This document shows, piece after piece, positions 1 through 8,201 of a stretch of DNA of 44,135 bases. The stretch covers positions 1 through 44,135 of the forward strand of contig CAYWSY010000005.1 in the NCBI GenBank assembly GCA_964461105.1, read 5' to 3'. A program made the position numbers and the translations under genes. The notes beneath the pieces are model-generated. The model worked only from the letters and a program-made list of their open reading frames with translations. It had not been told where the DNA came from and did no database searches. The DNA is from JAGVMG01 sp964461105 (GTDB lineage: Bacteria; Chlamydiota; Chlamydiia; Chlamydiales; Rhabdochlamydiaceae). Within the stretch, counting starts at the first letter, position 1. Every line of letters begins with the position of its first letter.

Positions 1-113
1 TCTGGCTCTGGTAAAACCTAGTCTTTTGAATTTACAGAAACGATGTTACACTACCCCTGTATTATATTTATGCCATTTGTACGAATAATAACAGCGTTCC
101 TTTAGATCTAAAA

Positions 114-809
114 TTGGAAATTTCTTTTGTTCCGGTTATGCTTGCAATATTAAATATCCTTCCAGGAGTTATTAACTATCCAACTTTTTTTAGACATTCA
201 CGTTCAATCGATCATTCTTTGTTTGCGCTAACTTTAATCACTTTATTTATATCGATTTTTGAGATAAGTTCCATTTGGATGATTTTATCTGGTTTTCATA
301 AAAGTGCTTTATTATCACAAGTTATTCCTTTAGTATTTTTTATAGTTCTGACTCTTACAAATTGTAATTTGTTAAACATTTATCTGGCGTCTGCTGCTTG
401 GGAAGCAATTGTTCCTAGATTTAGTGGTGCTAAAGGGTATGCTATTATTGGCTTGTTAGGAACACTGGTTTACACTTTTTTCCAAATATTAGATCCTATT
501 AAGTTTTTGGGAGACGTTACAAATTCTTATATTGCGATTCTTGGTTTAGTTCTTATGTTGGCCTTCTTGCTTAAAATCGTCGTAAAGCACCGTCCAAGGC
601 CTTTTGATAAATTGGTTAATATTATAACTTGGATTTTTGGATGTGTAGCCTCAACGATTTACGAAATTAACTATCCCTTGCAGGGGATAGATGCATTAGT
701 CACTGGTTTAAAGTTTTCTGTTTTGTTTTTTCTTGTTGTATTGTTTGTTGAAGAGATAGTTTGGGCTACAAAGAAAAAGGCGCTTAATCGAATTAAAGCG
801 AAACAATGA
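114..809 (+). CDS. Polytopic inner-membrane protein, function unknown
   Basis: I do not recognise this protein. It is 231 aa and almost entirely hydrophobic, with about seven predicted membrane spans (roughly residues 1-25, 32-58, 64-92, 101-122, 137-157, 166-186, 196-219) and a short basic tail ending in KAKQ. The first codon here is TTG at 114 with no visible Shine-Dalgarno, and an ATG follows at 135. The same frame stays open upstream to position 30, where TGA at 27-29 closes it, and that extra stretch also reads like protein (IYRNDVTLPL and onward). The true start may therefore lie upstream, or the gene may be truncated at the window edge. It converges on the recombinase gene, whose stop is 18 bp away. 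No transporter motif was seen. Confidence 0.6.
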   Translation: MEISFVPVMLAILNILPGVINYPTFFRHSRSIDHSLFALTLITLFISIFEISSIWMILSGFHKSALLSQVIPLVFFIVLTLTNCNLLNIYLASAAWEAIVPRFSGAKGYAIIGLLGTLVYTFFQILDPIKFLGDVTNSYIAILGLVLMLAFLLKIVVKHRPRPFDKLVNIITWIFGCVASTIYEINYPLQGIDALVTGLKFSVLFFLVVLFVEEIVWATKKKALNRIKAKQ

Positions 810-827
810 ATTTCTTTTTTGTGCAAT

Positions 828-2009
828 TTAAATTAAACAAGATTGTTTGGTAACGTTTTCTGCCAGATCGCTTTTATCATATTTATGTACCATTTCACTG
901 CTGGCATGTCCTGTTGCTTTCATGATCAGTGAATCCGAGAAACCATCTTCTTTCCAAAGTGTCACAGCTGTGGCTCTTAGATTGTGAGGGCTAACTCGAA
1001 AGAGAATTCCTGCGCGTTTACCGGCCTTCATAAAGTTCCGATCAACTTGATTTTGCTTAATGCTTTTCCCTTTAGCTGTAATAAAAACTGTTCCAGAGCG
1101 CTTTCCGATGTACTCTTTGAGGTCATTTAAAAGTACTGTAGCGGCTGGTTTTTCAAAGCTAATCACTGTGAAATCATCGGAAAATTTACTCTTGGACTGA
1201 TGGAATAGAATGCATTTTTTTTCAAAGTCAATTTGATTTGTTTGCAATGATAAAACCTCATTGATTCTCTTCCCTCCTTGAAGGCACAGCCGTGCTATCA
1301 TGGCATCTCTCGGATTGAGTAGGTCGAGTTCTTCAAAAAAGCATACTATTTGGCTTCTAGTTAGGGCTTCTGATTTGACTTTACGCGGTTTAATGCTGAA
1401 TGTTTTTTGAAGGCCGTCTTTGCAGGGGACTCCACGACGAATCATTCCCTCAGATTTTCGGCTGAGATAGCGGGTTAAAGATAGGAAGCATGCTATGCGG
1501 GCTTCCTTGGTTCTCATTGACCATTGTTTAGAAACGCTTGTTCTATTTTTTTCTTTTACCTGGATGAGAGAGGTCTTAATCTGGTCGATTATTTGATCTG
1601 GGGAAAGTAAGCTAAACTGCTGTAAAGACCAGTCTGGATTCAAAAAACCATTGGAAATGAGCTCATCAATTGAAGTGCTGTAAGATTTAAGTGTGTAGGG
1701 GTTTTGAATCGATTCAAGCCATTGGTGTAATGCTTCCCCAAGTTTAACTTTTGCTAGTTGCTGCCATAAGAATTCTTGCTTAGCTTCTATAGTTTGGGAA
1801 TAGCTAGGTATTGCGTGATGAGGAGTTGTTGAAACTGGATTCTCTGAAAATTGGGTTTGAGTGATAAGGCCTTTTTCAGGATGGGTTACGACTTGTTTTA
1901 GGATCTCTTCGGCTTTTTCCCAGTTTTTCCGCTTTTTAATTTTCCATGATCCATCTTTGGCTTGGACCAAGTGAACGATCAATGAAGACTTCGGCTTCCT
2001 TTTTTTCAT
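828..2009 (-). CDS. Tyrosine recombinase/integrase, pGP7/pGP8-D-like
   Basis: This is a phage-integrase family site-specific recombinase of about 393 aa. The C-terminal half carries the catalytic pattern: arginine I in GGKRINEVL, then HNLRATAVT (H-x-x-R), then GHASSEMVHKYDK with the second His and the nucleophilic Tyr. The N-terminal half is a SAM-like DNA-binding region. Chlamydial plasmids carry related integrases (pGP7-D and pGP8-D), and the LCLQGGKRINEVLSL stretch fits that group. I chose ATG at 2009 over the upstream TTG at 2030 because GAGGGG sits 3-5 nt before it. A perfect palindrome lies 20 bp upstream, so the gene is probably autoregulated or acts at that site. A role in resolving plasmid multimers or in integration is inferred. 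Confidence 0.8.
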   Translation of the reverse strand: MKKRKPKSSLIVHLVQAKDGSWKIKKRKNWEKAEEILKQVVTHPEKGLITQTQFSENPVSTTPHHAIPSYSQTIEAKQEFLWQQLAKVKLGEALHQWLESIQNPYTLKSYSTSIDELISNGFLNPDWSLQQFSLLSPDQIIDQIKTSLIQVKEKNRTSVSKQWSMRTKEARIACFLSLTRYLSRKSEGMIRRGVPCKDGLQKTFSIKPRKVKSEALTRSQIVCFFEELDLLNPRDAMIARLCLQGGKRINEVLSLQTNQIDFEKKCILFHQSKSKFSDDFTVISFEKPAATVLLNDLKEYIGKRSGTVFITAKGKSIKQNQVDRNFMKAGKRAGILFRVSPHNLRATAVTLWKEDGFSDSLIMKATGHASSEMVHKYDKSDLAENVTKQSCLI

Positions 2010-2028
2010 AATCCCCTCATTTTTTATC

Positions 2029-2062
2029 AAGTGTGTGTATAATTAGCATTATACACACACTT
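2029..2062. promoter_or_regulatory. Perfect 15-4-15 palindrome at recombinase promoter
   Basis: Two perfect 15-bp arms, AAGTGTGTGTATAAT and ATTATACACACACTT, are separated by TAGC. Each arm contains TATAAT, so a -10 box lies inside the palindrome on both strands. The site begins 20 bp upstream of the recombinase ATG. It could be an operator covering the recombinase promoter, or a recombination core site (two 13-15 bp inverted arms with a short spacer is the usual form). The sequence does not decide between these. Confidence 0.6.
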
Positions 2063-2263
2063 CATTTTTTAGAAATAAGATTTGGTCTTTTGGATGAAAA
2101 TCAAGTTGGATTGGTTGGGAATTCTTCTCGGAGGCTTTTGCAGGTTCTAAAAATAGGATTAAATATCGATTTTTGAAGTTGTTTTTTTAAATTCTCTTAT
2201 ATTTCCCTTTGGACGGGCTGTTGTCACTGGGCTGTGTGATTACCTTGTTGATTGAAAGATCTT

Positions 2264-2395
2264 TTAAAGAGGCGGCGTTTCTGGAGGTCGTTTTTTTTCT
2301 AAGTATGATAAAAGTTCTTCGAGTTCTCCTGGAGTGTAAAAAGTTCTGATCCGGTAAGCTGCTCGAGTGCGTTTCTCTAGCTTCTTTGTTATTAC
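2264..2395 (-). pseudogene. Remnant of a small gene next to the transposon
   Basis: An open minus-strand frame of 43 codons has protein-like content (AAYRIRTFYTPGELEELLSY, ending in KKRPPETPPL) but no ATG/GTG/TTG start; TGA at 2396-2398 closes it upstream. The alternative overlapping frame (2187-2399) looks less like protein. If the transposon and one target duplication are removed, a short upstream frame starts in the right flank with ATG (MANPSTNHCRYVLLTEPAFE) and stops just before this one. A small gene broken by frame damage or by the transposon is possible. Family not recognised. Confidence 0.25.
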
Positions 2396-2422
2396 TCAAA
2401 AGCTGGTTCTGTCAGGAGAACA

Positions 2423-2427
2423 TATCT
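2423..2427. repeat. Target-site duplication, left copy (TATCT)
   Basis: TATCT directly precedes the left inverted repeat, and the same five bases follow the right inverted repeat at 8168-8172. Five-base duplications are the norm for Tn3-family transposition, so the element inserted here as a unit. Confidence 0.93.
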
Positions 2428-2465
2428 GGGGTCGTCTCAGAAAACGGAAAAAATCGTACGCTAAG
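2428..2465 (+). repeat. Left 38-bp terminal inverted repeat (tnpA end)
   Basis: It begins GGGGTCGTCTCAGAAAACGG and ends CGTACGCTAAG, and is the exact reverse complement of 8130-8167. The GGGG start and the CTAAG inner end are typical of the Tn21/Tn501 branch. The tnpA stop codon (2461-2463) lies inside it. Confidence 0.95.
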
Positions 2466-5427
2466 ACTTGGGCAGTGACCGTAAAGGCCTAAACTTGCCC
2501 GCGCCGACCTTGGTACTGCTACGCCAGAGATAGTCGCCAGTCAGGTTGATGTGCTCCCATCCCAACGGCGACAAGTATTGCAATAACGCGTCATCCCATG
2601 GCTCCACTTGACTACGCAATACGTTGATAGCACGTTCCAAGTAGACTGTATTCCACAAGACAATTGCCGCCGTCACCAGGTTCAGACCACTAGCCCGATA
2701 GCGTTGCTGTTCGAAGCTCCTGTCTCTGATTTCACCTAGCCGGTAAAAAAATACTGCTCTCGCCAAAGCGTTGCGGGATTCTCCCTTATTTAACCCGGCA
2801 TGAACGCGGCGGCGTAGCTCCACGCTTTGTAACCAATCCAAGATGAACAGAGTGCGTTCGATGCGGCCAAGCTCACGCAAAGCGATGGCCAAGCTGTTCT
2901 GACGGGGATAACTGCCGAGTTTACGGAGCATCAGCGAAGCCGTCACAGTGCCTTGCTTGATCGACGTGGCTAGCCGCAAGATTTCATCCCAATGCGCGCG
3001 AACATGTTTGATGTTAAGCGTGCTGCCGATCATTGGCTTGAGGGTGTCATACATAAAATCACCTTTCGGGATGTACAGCTTTGTATCACCAAGGTCGCGG
3101 ATGCGCGGCGCGAAGCGGAAGCCAAGCAAGTGCATCAGGGCAAAGACATGATCGGTAAAGCCTGCCGTATCGGTGTAGTGCTCCTCGATCCGTATGTCGG
3201 ACTCATGGTATAGCAGGCCGTCAAGTACATAGGTCGAATCCCGCACGCCGACGTTAACTACCTTGGTGCTAAAGGGTGCATATTGATCGGAGATGTGGGT
3301 GTAGAACATCCGTCCCGGATCGCCACCATACTTCGGGTTGATATGTCCTGTGCTCTCGGCTTTACCACCAGACTTGAAGCGCTGACCGTCTGATGATGAA
3401 GAGGTGCCATCGCCCCAGTTCTCGGCAAAAGGTTGGCGGAATTGAGCGTTGATCAGCTCGGTGAGCGCCGTCGAGTAGGTTTCGTCGCGGATGTGCCAGG
3501 CTTGCAGCCACGATAACTTGGCGTAAGTCGTACCAGGACATGATTCGGTCATCTTCGTCAGCCCCAAGTTGATTGCATCGGCAAGAATTGTCGTCAGTAG
3601 CAATGTCTTATCTTTGGCTGCGTCGCCTGTCTTCAAATGCGTGAAGTGTCTGGTAAAGCCTGTCCATTCATCAACCTCCATTAACAGTTCTGTGATCTTG
3701 ACGTGTGGCAACAGCATCGCTGATTGGTTAATTAGAGCTTGGGCGGCATCAGGTACTGCTGTATCGAGTGGTGTGATCTTCAGACCAGACGCATTAATGA
3801 TTGCGTCCGGTAAGTTATCAGCTGCCGCAATGCGATTAACTGTGACAAGCTGCTGTTCCAGCAGCGCAAGTCGGCCTTCCAGATATTGGTCGCAGTCGGT
3901 GGCGATGGCCAGCGGCAATTCGCTATTCAACTTCAGTCTAGCAAATTTCTCGACAGGTACCAGATATTCATCGAAGTCCTTGAACTGGCGTGAGCCCTGC
4001 ACCCAGACATCGCCGGAGCGCAATGCGTTCTTCAGCTCAGATAGAGCGCATAGCTCGTAGTAGCGCCGATCGATGCCGCCGTCAGTCATAACTAATTTTG
4101 CCCAGCGTGGCTTGACGAATTCGGTCGGCGCATCGGCCGGCATTTTACGGACGTGGTCTGTATTCATGCTGCGCAACACGTCGATGGCATCGAGTACGCC
4201 TTTGGCAGCTGGAGCTGCGCGTAACTTGAGTACGTTCAAGAATTCCGGTGCGTAACGGCGCAACGTGGCGTAGCCCTCGCCAAGACGACGCAGAAAATCG
4301 AAGTCCTCCGGTTGCGCGAGCTCTACCGCCTCGCTGACACTAGCAACGAAAATATCCCATGGTATGATGGCTTCGATAGCAGCGAACGGGTCACCTCCAT
4401 TCTGTTTGGTTTCCAACAAGGCTCGACCGATGCGCCCATATAGAAGCACCTTGTCGTTGATCGCCTTGCCAGACGCTTGAAACTGTTGCTGATGTTTGTT
4501 CTTGGCCATGTTGAATAGCTTGCAAATGATGCGATCGTGCAGATCAATGATCTCGTCGATGACGGTAGCCATGCCTTCTATGGCCAAAGCTACCAAAGTT
4601 GCATGGCGCCGTTGTGGTTCGAACTTCGCCAAATCAGCAGGCGTCATCTGCCCGCCCTCACGGGCGATCTTGAGCAGACGGTTCTGGTGAACATTCCGCT
4701 CTAGGTTTGCTGGCAGGTCAAGTGCTTGCCAAGCTTTGAGGCGCTCGATATGTTCGAGCATATGCCGCGAGTTCGGCTTTATGGGCGATTGCCGTAGCCA
4801 GGCCAGCCATGTTGTTTTGCTGTCTTCCTTGCGTTTGAGCAACTCGTCCAGGCGTTGACGGTGGTCGGTGGACAAGGAATTCGTCAACGCTGCATGGATA
4901 TGCCGGTTAGCGAGGATGACAGCTTTGGCGCAGATTCGTTCGATAACATCCAGTGCTGGGATGATGATGTGTTGATTGCGAAGAATGTTCAGTGCTTGAG
5001 TCGCCAGAACCATGCTTTTATCAGTCTGCAAAGCCAGTTCGGTAAGAGCATGGACTGCTTGCCGAAAATACGACAGGCCAAATGGCGTAAGGCCCAAGTA
5101 GGAACGCAACTCCAGGAGGTGTTCGCGTCTGGTTTCAGCTCGCTCAGCATATTGCGACCAACATGCAAAGTCGATACGCAGCTGTCCAGCGACCCACTGC
5201 ACAAGTGCCGGTGGTAAGACGGCATCAACGGACAATCCATGACCCGGATAGCGAAGCAGGCAAAGCTGGATTGCGAAACCTAGACGGTTGGCATCGCCAC
5301 GCCTTTGGCGAATCAGAGACCGATCAAGATCATTCAGAGTGTAATGCCGGATCAAGTCATCTGGTTCATTGGGTAATGCTAGCAGGCTACCGCGCTCAAC
5401 AGCCGATAAAATGGAACGACGCGGCAT
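2461..5427 (-). CDS. tnpA: Tn3-family transposase TnpA
   Basis: This 988-aa protein is the full length expected for the family and starts MPRRSILSAVERGSLLALP. It catalyses replicative transposition by binding the 38-bp ends and forming a cointegrate. The C-terminal DDE catalytic region is intact by eye: Asp in VGVRDSTYVLDG, Asp in the TDTAGFTDHVFAL segment, and Glu in the REL/GRIER helix near the end. The ATG at 5425-5427 follows the tnpR stop with a 2-bp gap, so the two are co-transcribed. The stop codon lies within the left inverted repeat, so the gene runs to the edge of the element. Base composition is foreign to the surrounding plasmid. No frameshift or internal stop is visible, so it is likely functional. 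Confidence 0.95.
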   Translation of the reverse strand: MPRRSILSAVERGSLLALPNEPDDLIRHYTLNDLDRSLIRQRRGDANRLGFAIQLCLLRYPGHGLSVDAVLPPALVQWVAGQLRIDFACWSQYAERAETRREHLLELRSYLGLTPFGLSYFRQAVHALTELALQTDKSMVLATQALNILRNQHIIIPALDVIERICAKAVILANRHIHAALTNSLSTDHRQRLDELLKRKEDSKTTWLAWLRQSPIKPNSRHMLEHIERLKAWQALDLPANLERNVHQNRLLKIAREGGQMTPADLAKFEPQRRHATLVALAIEGMATVIDEIIDLHDRIICKLFNMAKNKHQQQFQASGKAINDKVLLYGRIGRALLETKQNGGDPFAAIEAIIPWDIFVASVSEAVELAQPEDFDFLRRLGEGYATLRRYAPEFLNVLKLRAAPAAKGVLDAIDVLRSMNTDHVRKMPADAPTEFVKPRWAKLVMTDGGIDRRYYELCALSELKNALRSGDVWVQGSRQFKDFDEYLVPVEKFARLKLNSELPLAIATDCDQYLEGRLALLEQQLVTVNRIAAADNLPDAIINASGLKITPLDTAVPDAAQALINQSAMLLPHVKITELLMEVDEWTGFTRHFTHLKTGDAAKDKTLLLTTILADAINLGLTKMTESCPGTTYAKLSWLQAWHIRDETYSTALTELINAQFRQPFAENWGDGTSSSSDGQRFKSGGKAESTGHINPKYGGDPGRMFYTHISDQYAPFSTKVVNVGVRDSTYVLDGLLYHESDIRIEEHYTDTAGFTDHVFALMHLLGFRFAPRIRDLGDTKLYIPKGDFMYDTLKPMIGSTLNIKHVRAHWDEILRLATSIKQGTVTASLMLRKLGSYPRQNSLAIALRELGRIERTLFILDWLQSVELRRRVHAGLNKGESRNALARAVFFYRLGEIRDRSFEQQRYRASGLNLVTAAIVLWNTVYLERAINVLRSQVEPWDDALLQYLSPLGWEHINLTGDYLWRSSTKVGAGKFRPLRSLPKS

Positions 5428-5429
5428 GA

Positions 5430-5990
5430 CTACGTACTCATGCGCAAATACTGATACACTGTTTCCCGAGAGATCCCAAAATCTCTACCTACCTTAGCTT
5501 TTGGAACCCCTTGCCGGATCCGCTCTTTTAAATCGGCAACTTGTTCGGTGGATAGAACGTGCTTCCTTCCACTATAAACGCCCCTAGCCTTGGCTAGAGC
5601 GATACCTTCCTTTTGTCGTTCTTTGATGAGACTGCGCTCGAATTCTGCAACCGCGCCTAACATGCTAAGGAGTAAAGTTGCCATAGCCGAATCATCTCCG
5701 GTAAACGCTAGGGCTTCTTTTACGAATTCAACGCGCACTCCACGATCCGTAAGTCCTTTCACAACCCGGCGCAGGTCATCGAGATTGCGCGCCAGGCGAT
5801 CCATGCTATGCACAATAACTACATCGCCCTTGCGCACATGTTTGAGCATCGCCTCTAATTCGGGTCGCTTTATATCCTTTCCGCTTGCCTTATCAGTGAA
5901 TATTTCATCGAGCTGCACTCCTTCAAGTTGTCGATCTGTATTCTGCTCGTTAGTGCTGACGCGCACATATCCGACTCGTTGTCCTTTCAC
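5430..5990 (-). CDS. tnpR: Serine resolvase/invertase TnpR
   Basis: This 186-aa serine recombinase resolves transposition cointegrates at res. The N-terminal catalytic domain has the nucleophile Ser12 in GYVRVSTNEQ and the HSMDRLARN motif. The long E helix follows, then a C-terminal helix-turn-helix (about residues 145-184, KAKVGRDFGISRETVYQYL). Length is normal for the family. It lies directly upstream of tnpA in one transcription unit, and the res site should sit between its start and the divergent ATPase gene. Resolvases usually repress their own promoter by binding res. Confidence 0.93.
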   Translation of the reverse strand: MKGQRVGYVRVSTNEQNTDRQLEGVQLDEIFTDKASGKDIKRPELEAMLKHVRKGDVVIVHSMDRLARNLDDLRRVVKGLTDRGVRVEFVKEALAFTGDDSAMATLLLSMLGAVAEFERSLIKERQKEGIALAKARGVYSGRKHVLSTEQVADLKERIRQGVPKAKVGRDFGISRETVYQYLRMST

Positions 5991-6240
5991 AATTTCTCCC
6001 CAATGAAAGGAAATAGTCTATTACCTTCGCACAAAATCGTCAATAAATCGGAAATTCAACCTAAACCTGACTCGGAGGTCGATACATTTGATTAGTGTAA
6101 GAGAAGGTATACTCTAAATTGGCGTTTTTTATAGTTTGATGCAATTGAGAAAGGCACACCAGTTGCTGCACGGTGCTTGTCTTGATCATTTATGCGTTTC
6201 TTGATATTAGGTCAGTAAGATTTAAAAATAGCGAACAGAT
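5991..6240. promoter_or_regulatory. Presumed res site and divergent promoters
   Basis: This 250-bp gene-free stretch separates divergent tnpR and the P-type ATPase. In the Tn21/Tn501 layout the three-subsite res region lies upstream of tnpR, which is this interval. I can see AT-rich tracts and a TATACT hexamer near 6110, but I could not delimit the subsites with confidence. The function is assigned from position. Confidence 0.45.
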
Positions 6241-8115
6241 ATGAAAGCTGACTTTTGGAAAAAATTTCTCACGTTAGTTTCTGGGATATCTATATTAATT
6301 GCGTTTATTTTGAGCTTTTCTAGCCTCAATAATCAGGCTGTTTTATTTTATTATGTTTCAATAATTTCAGGAGGGTATTTCGTTTTAATTTCTGCGATTC
6401 ATGGAATCGTTAGACAAAAGTTTCTGAACATTAATTTCTTAGTGGTAGTCGCAGCCTTAGGAGCGATATATATCAATCAAATAGGAGAGGCTGCTGCTGT
6501 TGTTTTCTTCTTTTCCTTGGCTGAATTCTTTGAAGAATATGGGACAGAAAAGTCCAAGAAGGCAGTCGAGACTCTCATTAAAAAAGCTCCCAAAACAGCT
6601 ATTTTGAAAAACGGGGAAATAGTCCCGGTAGAGTCTATGCGTAAAAACGATATCATTTTGATTAAGCCAGGCGACTTGATTCCATTAGATGGGAAAGTAA
6701 TTAAAGGGGTGTCGTCAGTTGATGAATCGATGATTACTGGGGAATCCATCCCGAAAGATAAAAATGAAAATGACACTGTTTTCTCTGGGACAATCAATCA
6801 AAATGGGTTTTTAGAAGTTGAGGTTACGAAAGAAAACAAGGATTCTACCTTTAATAAAATTGTGCAGCTCATCGAAGCGGCACAGCGATCCCGTGCTCCT
6901 ACTCAAGAATTTATCGATAAGTTTGCGAAATATTATACCCCCGCTGTTGTAGTTGCGGCTTTCACTTTTGCTACTGTGCCTCCGCTGTTTTTTGGAGGCA
7001 TATTCAATGAGTGGCTGTACAAGTCTTTAGTCCTCTTAGTCATCTCTTGCCCCTGCGCTCTGGTCATATCTACACCTATTTCAATAGCATCAGCAATTGG
7101 GGGAGCTGCCAAGCGTGGTGTGTTAATCAAAGGCGGGGTTCATCTTGAGGAAATTGGAAAAGTGAAGGTAGTCGCATTTGATAAAACAAGAACCTTAACA
7201 TTAGGCGAACCTTATGTCACAGACGTTATAGCGCTTGGCAATCATACAGAAGAAGAAGTTTTGGCTGATGCAGCAGGCATTGAAAAGTTTTCCTCTCATC
7301 CGCTATCCAAAAGCATACTAAATTACATCCAGGAAAAAAAGATTACTCATCATGTGATGGAAAAATATGAAAATGTCTCTGGGAAGGGCGGAAAGGCAAT
7401 TTGCATTAACTGTAACGGAGCAGAACATGCAATTGGGAACATTAAGTTCATGGGGATTGATATACCACCTGCAATTTTAAATACTGTTGAAGGGTTAGAA
7501 AAACATGGAAAGACTGTTGTTATCATCCGAGAAGAAAATCAGATAATAGGAGTGCTCGGCATTGCTGATACGATCAGAAATGAAGCAAAAGAAGCCGTAA
7601 GCCTTTTGAATAGAATGGATGTTGAAGCGGTAATGCTTACAGGAGATAACCGTTATTCCGCTGAATACATAGCTAATAAAACAGGGATTCAAACATTTTT
7701 CGCCTCTCTTCTGCCTCATGAAAAGGTAGAAAAGATTGACGAACTCAAGGGGAAATATAAATCCGTCGTTATGGTAGGCGATGGTGTAAACGATGCTCCT
7801 GCTTTGGCTACTGCGAATGTAGGGATGGCTATGGGAGCTGGAAGTTCAGATGTTGCTATTGAAACGGCTGATATTGCATTGATGAATAATAACCTGCTGA
7901 ATGTCCCTTATTCAATAGGACTTGGGAAAAAGACGCTTCAAGTAATCAAGCAAAACATAGTGGTCTCCTTGGGAGTAAAGTTTATCTTTCTTTCTTTAGC
8001 TGTTTTTGGGTTGGCTGGTCTTGAATTTGCAATAGGTGCTGACTCAGGGATAGCTATACTGGTAATTTTAAATGGGCTGAGATTGATGCGTTTCAAATTG
8101 CCTGCTTATATGTAA
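6241..8115 (+). CDS. Zn/Cd-type P1B ATPase with altered DKTGT motif
   Basis: This is a 624-aa heavy-metal-translocating P-type ATPase, which would export Zn/Cd/Pb-like cations across the inner membrane at the cost of ATP. It shows N-terminal membrane spans, actuator TGES (166-169), metal-site CPC in spanning helix (270-272), SSHPLSKS (HP motif near 354), MLTGDN, hinge GDGVNDAPAL (513-522) and two C-terminal helices. It lacks the N-terminal CxxC metal-binding domain common in CadA/ZntA. The phosphorylation site reads DKTRTLT (Asp314, Arg317) where the family has DKTGT. Codon AGA instead of GGA is a single transition in a near-invariant position, so activity is doubtful. It is alone as cargo with no regulator. 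No strong Shine-Dalgarno precedes the ATG. It is AT-rich, unlike tnpA/tnpR. Confidence 0.9.
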   Translation: MKADFWKKFLTLVSGISILIAFILSFSSLNNQAVLFYYVSIISGGYFVLISAIHGIVRQKFLNINFLVVVAALGAIYINQIGEAAAVVFFFSLAEFFEEYGTEKSKKAVETLIKKAPKTAILKNGEIVPVESMRKNDIILIKPGDLIPLDGKVIKGVSSVDESMITGESIPKDKNENDTVFSGTINQNGFLEVEVTKENKDSTFNKIVQLIEAAQRSRAPTQEFIDKFAKYYTPAVVVAAFTFATVPPLFFGGIFNEWLYKSLVLLVISCPCALVISTPISIASAIGGAAKRGVLIKGGVHLEEIGKVKVVAFDKTRTLTLGEPYVTDVIALGNHTEEEVLADAAGIEKFSSHPLSKSILNYIQEKKITHHVMEKYENVSGKGGKAICINCNGAEHAIGNIKFMGIDIPPAILNTVEGLEKHGKTVVIIREENQIIGVLGIADTIRNEAKEAVSLLNRMDVEAVMLTGDNRYSAEYIANKTGIQTFFASLLPHEKVEKIDELKGKYKSVVMVGDGVNDAPALATANVGMAMGAGSSDVAIETADIALMNNNLLNVPYSIGLGKKTLQVIKQNIVVSLGVKFIFLSLAVFGLAGLEFAIGADSGIAILVILNGLRLMRFKLPAYM

Positions 8116-8129
8116 CAATTGTACTTTTC

Positions 8130-8167
8130 CTTAGCGTACGATTTTTTCCGTTTTCTGAGACGACCCC
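8130..8167 (-). repeat. Right 38-bp terminal inverted repeat
   Basis: Exact reverse complement of 2428-2465 over all 38 positions. It starts 14 bp after the ATPase stop codon, and the target duplication TATCT follows at 8168-8172. Confidence 0.95.
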
Positions 8168-8172
8168 TATCT
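8168..8172. repeat. Target-site duplication, right copy (TATCT)
   Basis: Identical to 2423-2427 on the other side of the transposon. Together they show one intact insertion with no later flanking deletion. Confidence 0.93.
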
Positions 8173-8201
8173 GCAATGATTGGTTGAAGGGTTTGCCATT
8201 C

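Larger units (their letters stand above)
2428..8167. mobile_element. Complete Tn3-family transposon with P-type ATPase cargo
   Basis: The element is 5740 bp and bounded by perfect 38-bp inverted repeats and a 5-bp target duplication. Reading leftward it carries tnpR then tnpA on the minus strand, and on the plus strand a heavy-metal P-type ATPase that ends 14 bp before the right repeat. The tnpR-tnpA order in one direction, with the presumed res site upstream of tnpR, matches the Tn21/Tn501 group rather than divergent Tn3 itself. tnpA and tnpR are clearly richer in G+C than the plasmid around them, while the ATPase is AT-rich. The transposition genes and the cargo therefore probably have different origins. 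Confidence 0.95.

Noticed and set aside
1..18. Walker A motif (SGSGKT) at the left end
   Set aside because: The first 18 bases encode SGSGKT in frame one but are followed at once by TAG. Six residues at a contig edge cannot support a gene.
2187..2399. 70-aa minus-strand frame
   Set aside because: Ser/Arg/Thr-rich content with no domain and no ribosome site. The overlapping frame 2264-2395 looks more protein-like.
2948..5429. Plus-strand frames across tnpA
   Set aside because: They are GC-driven shadows of the full-length transposase gene.
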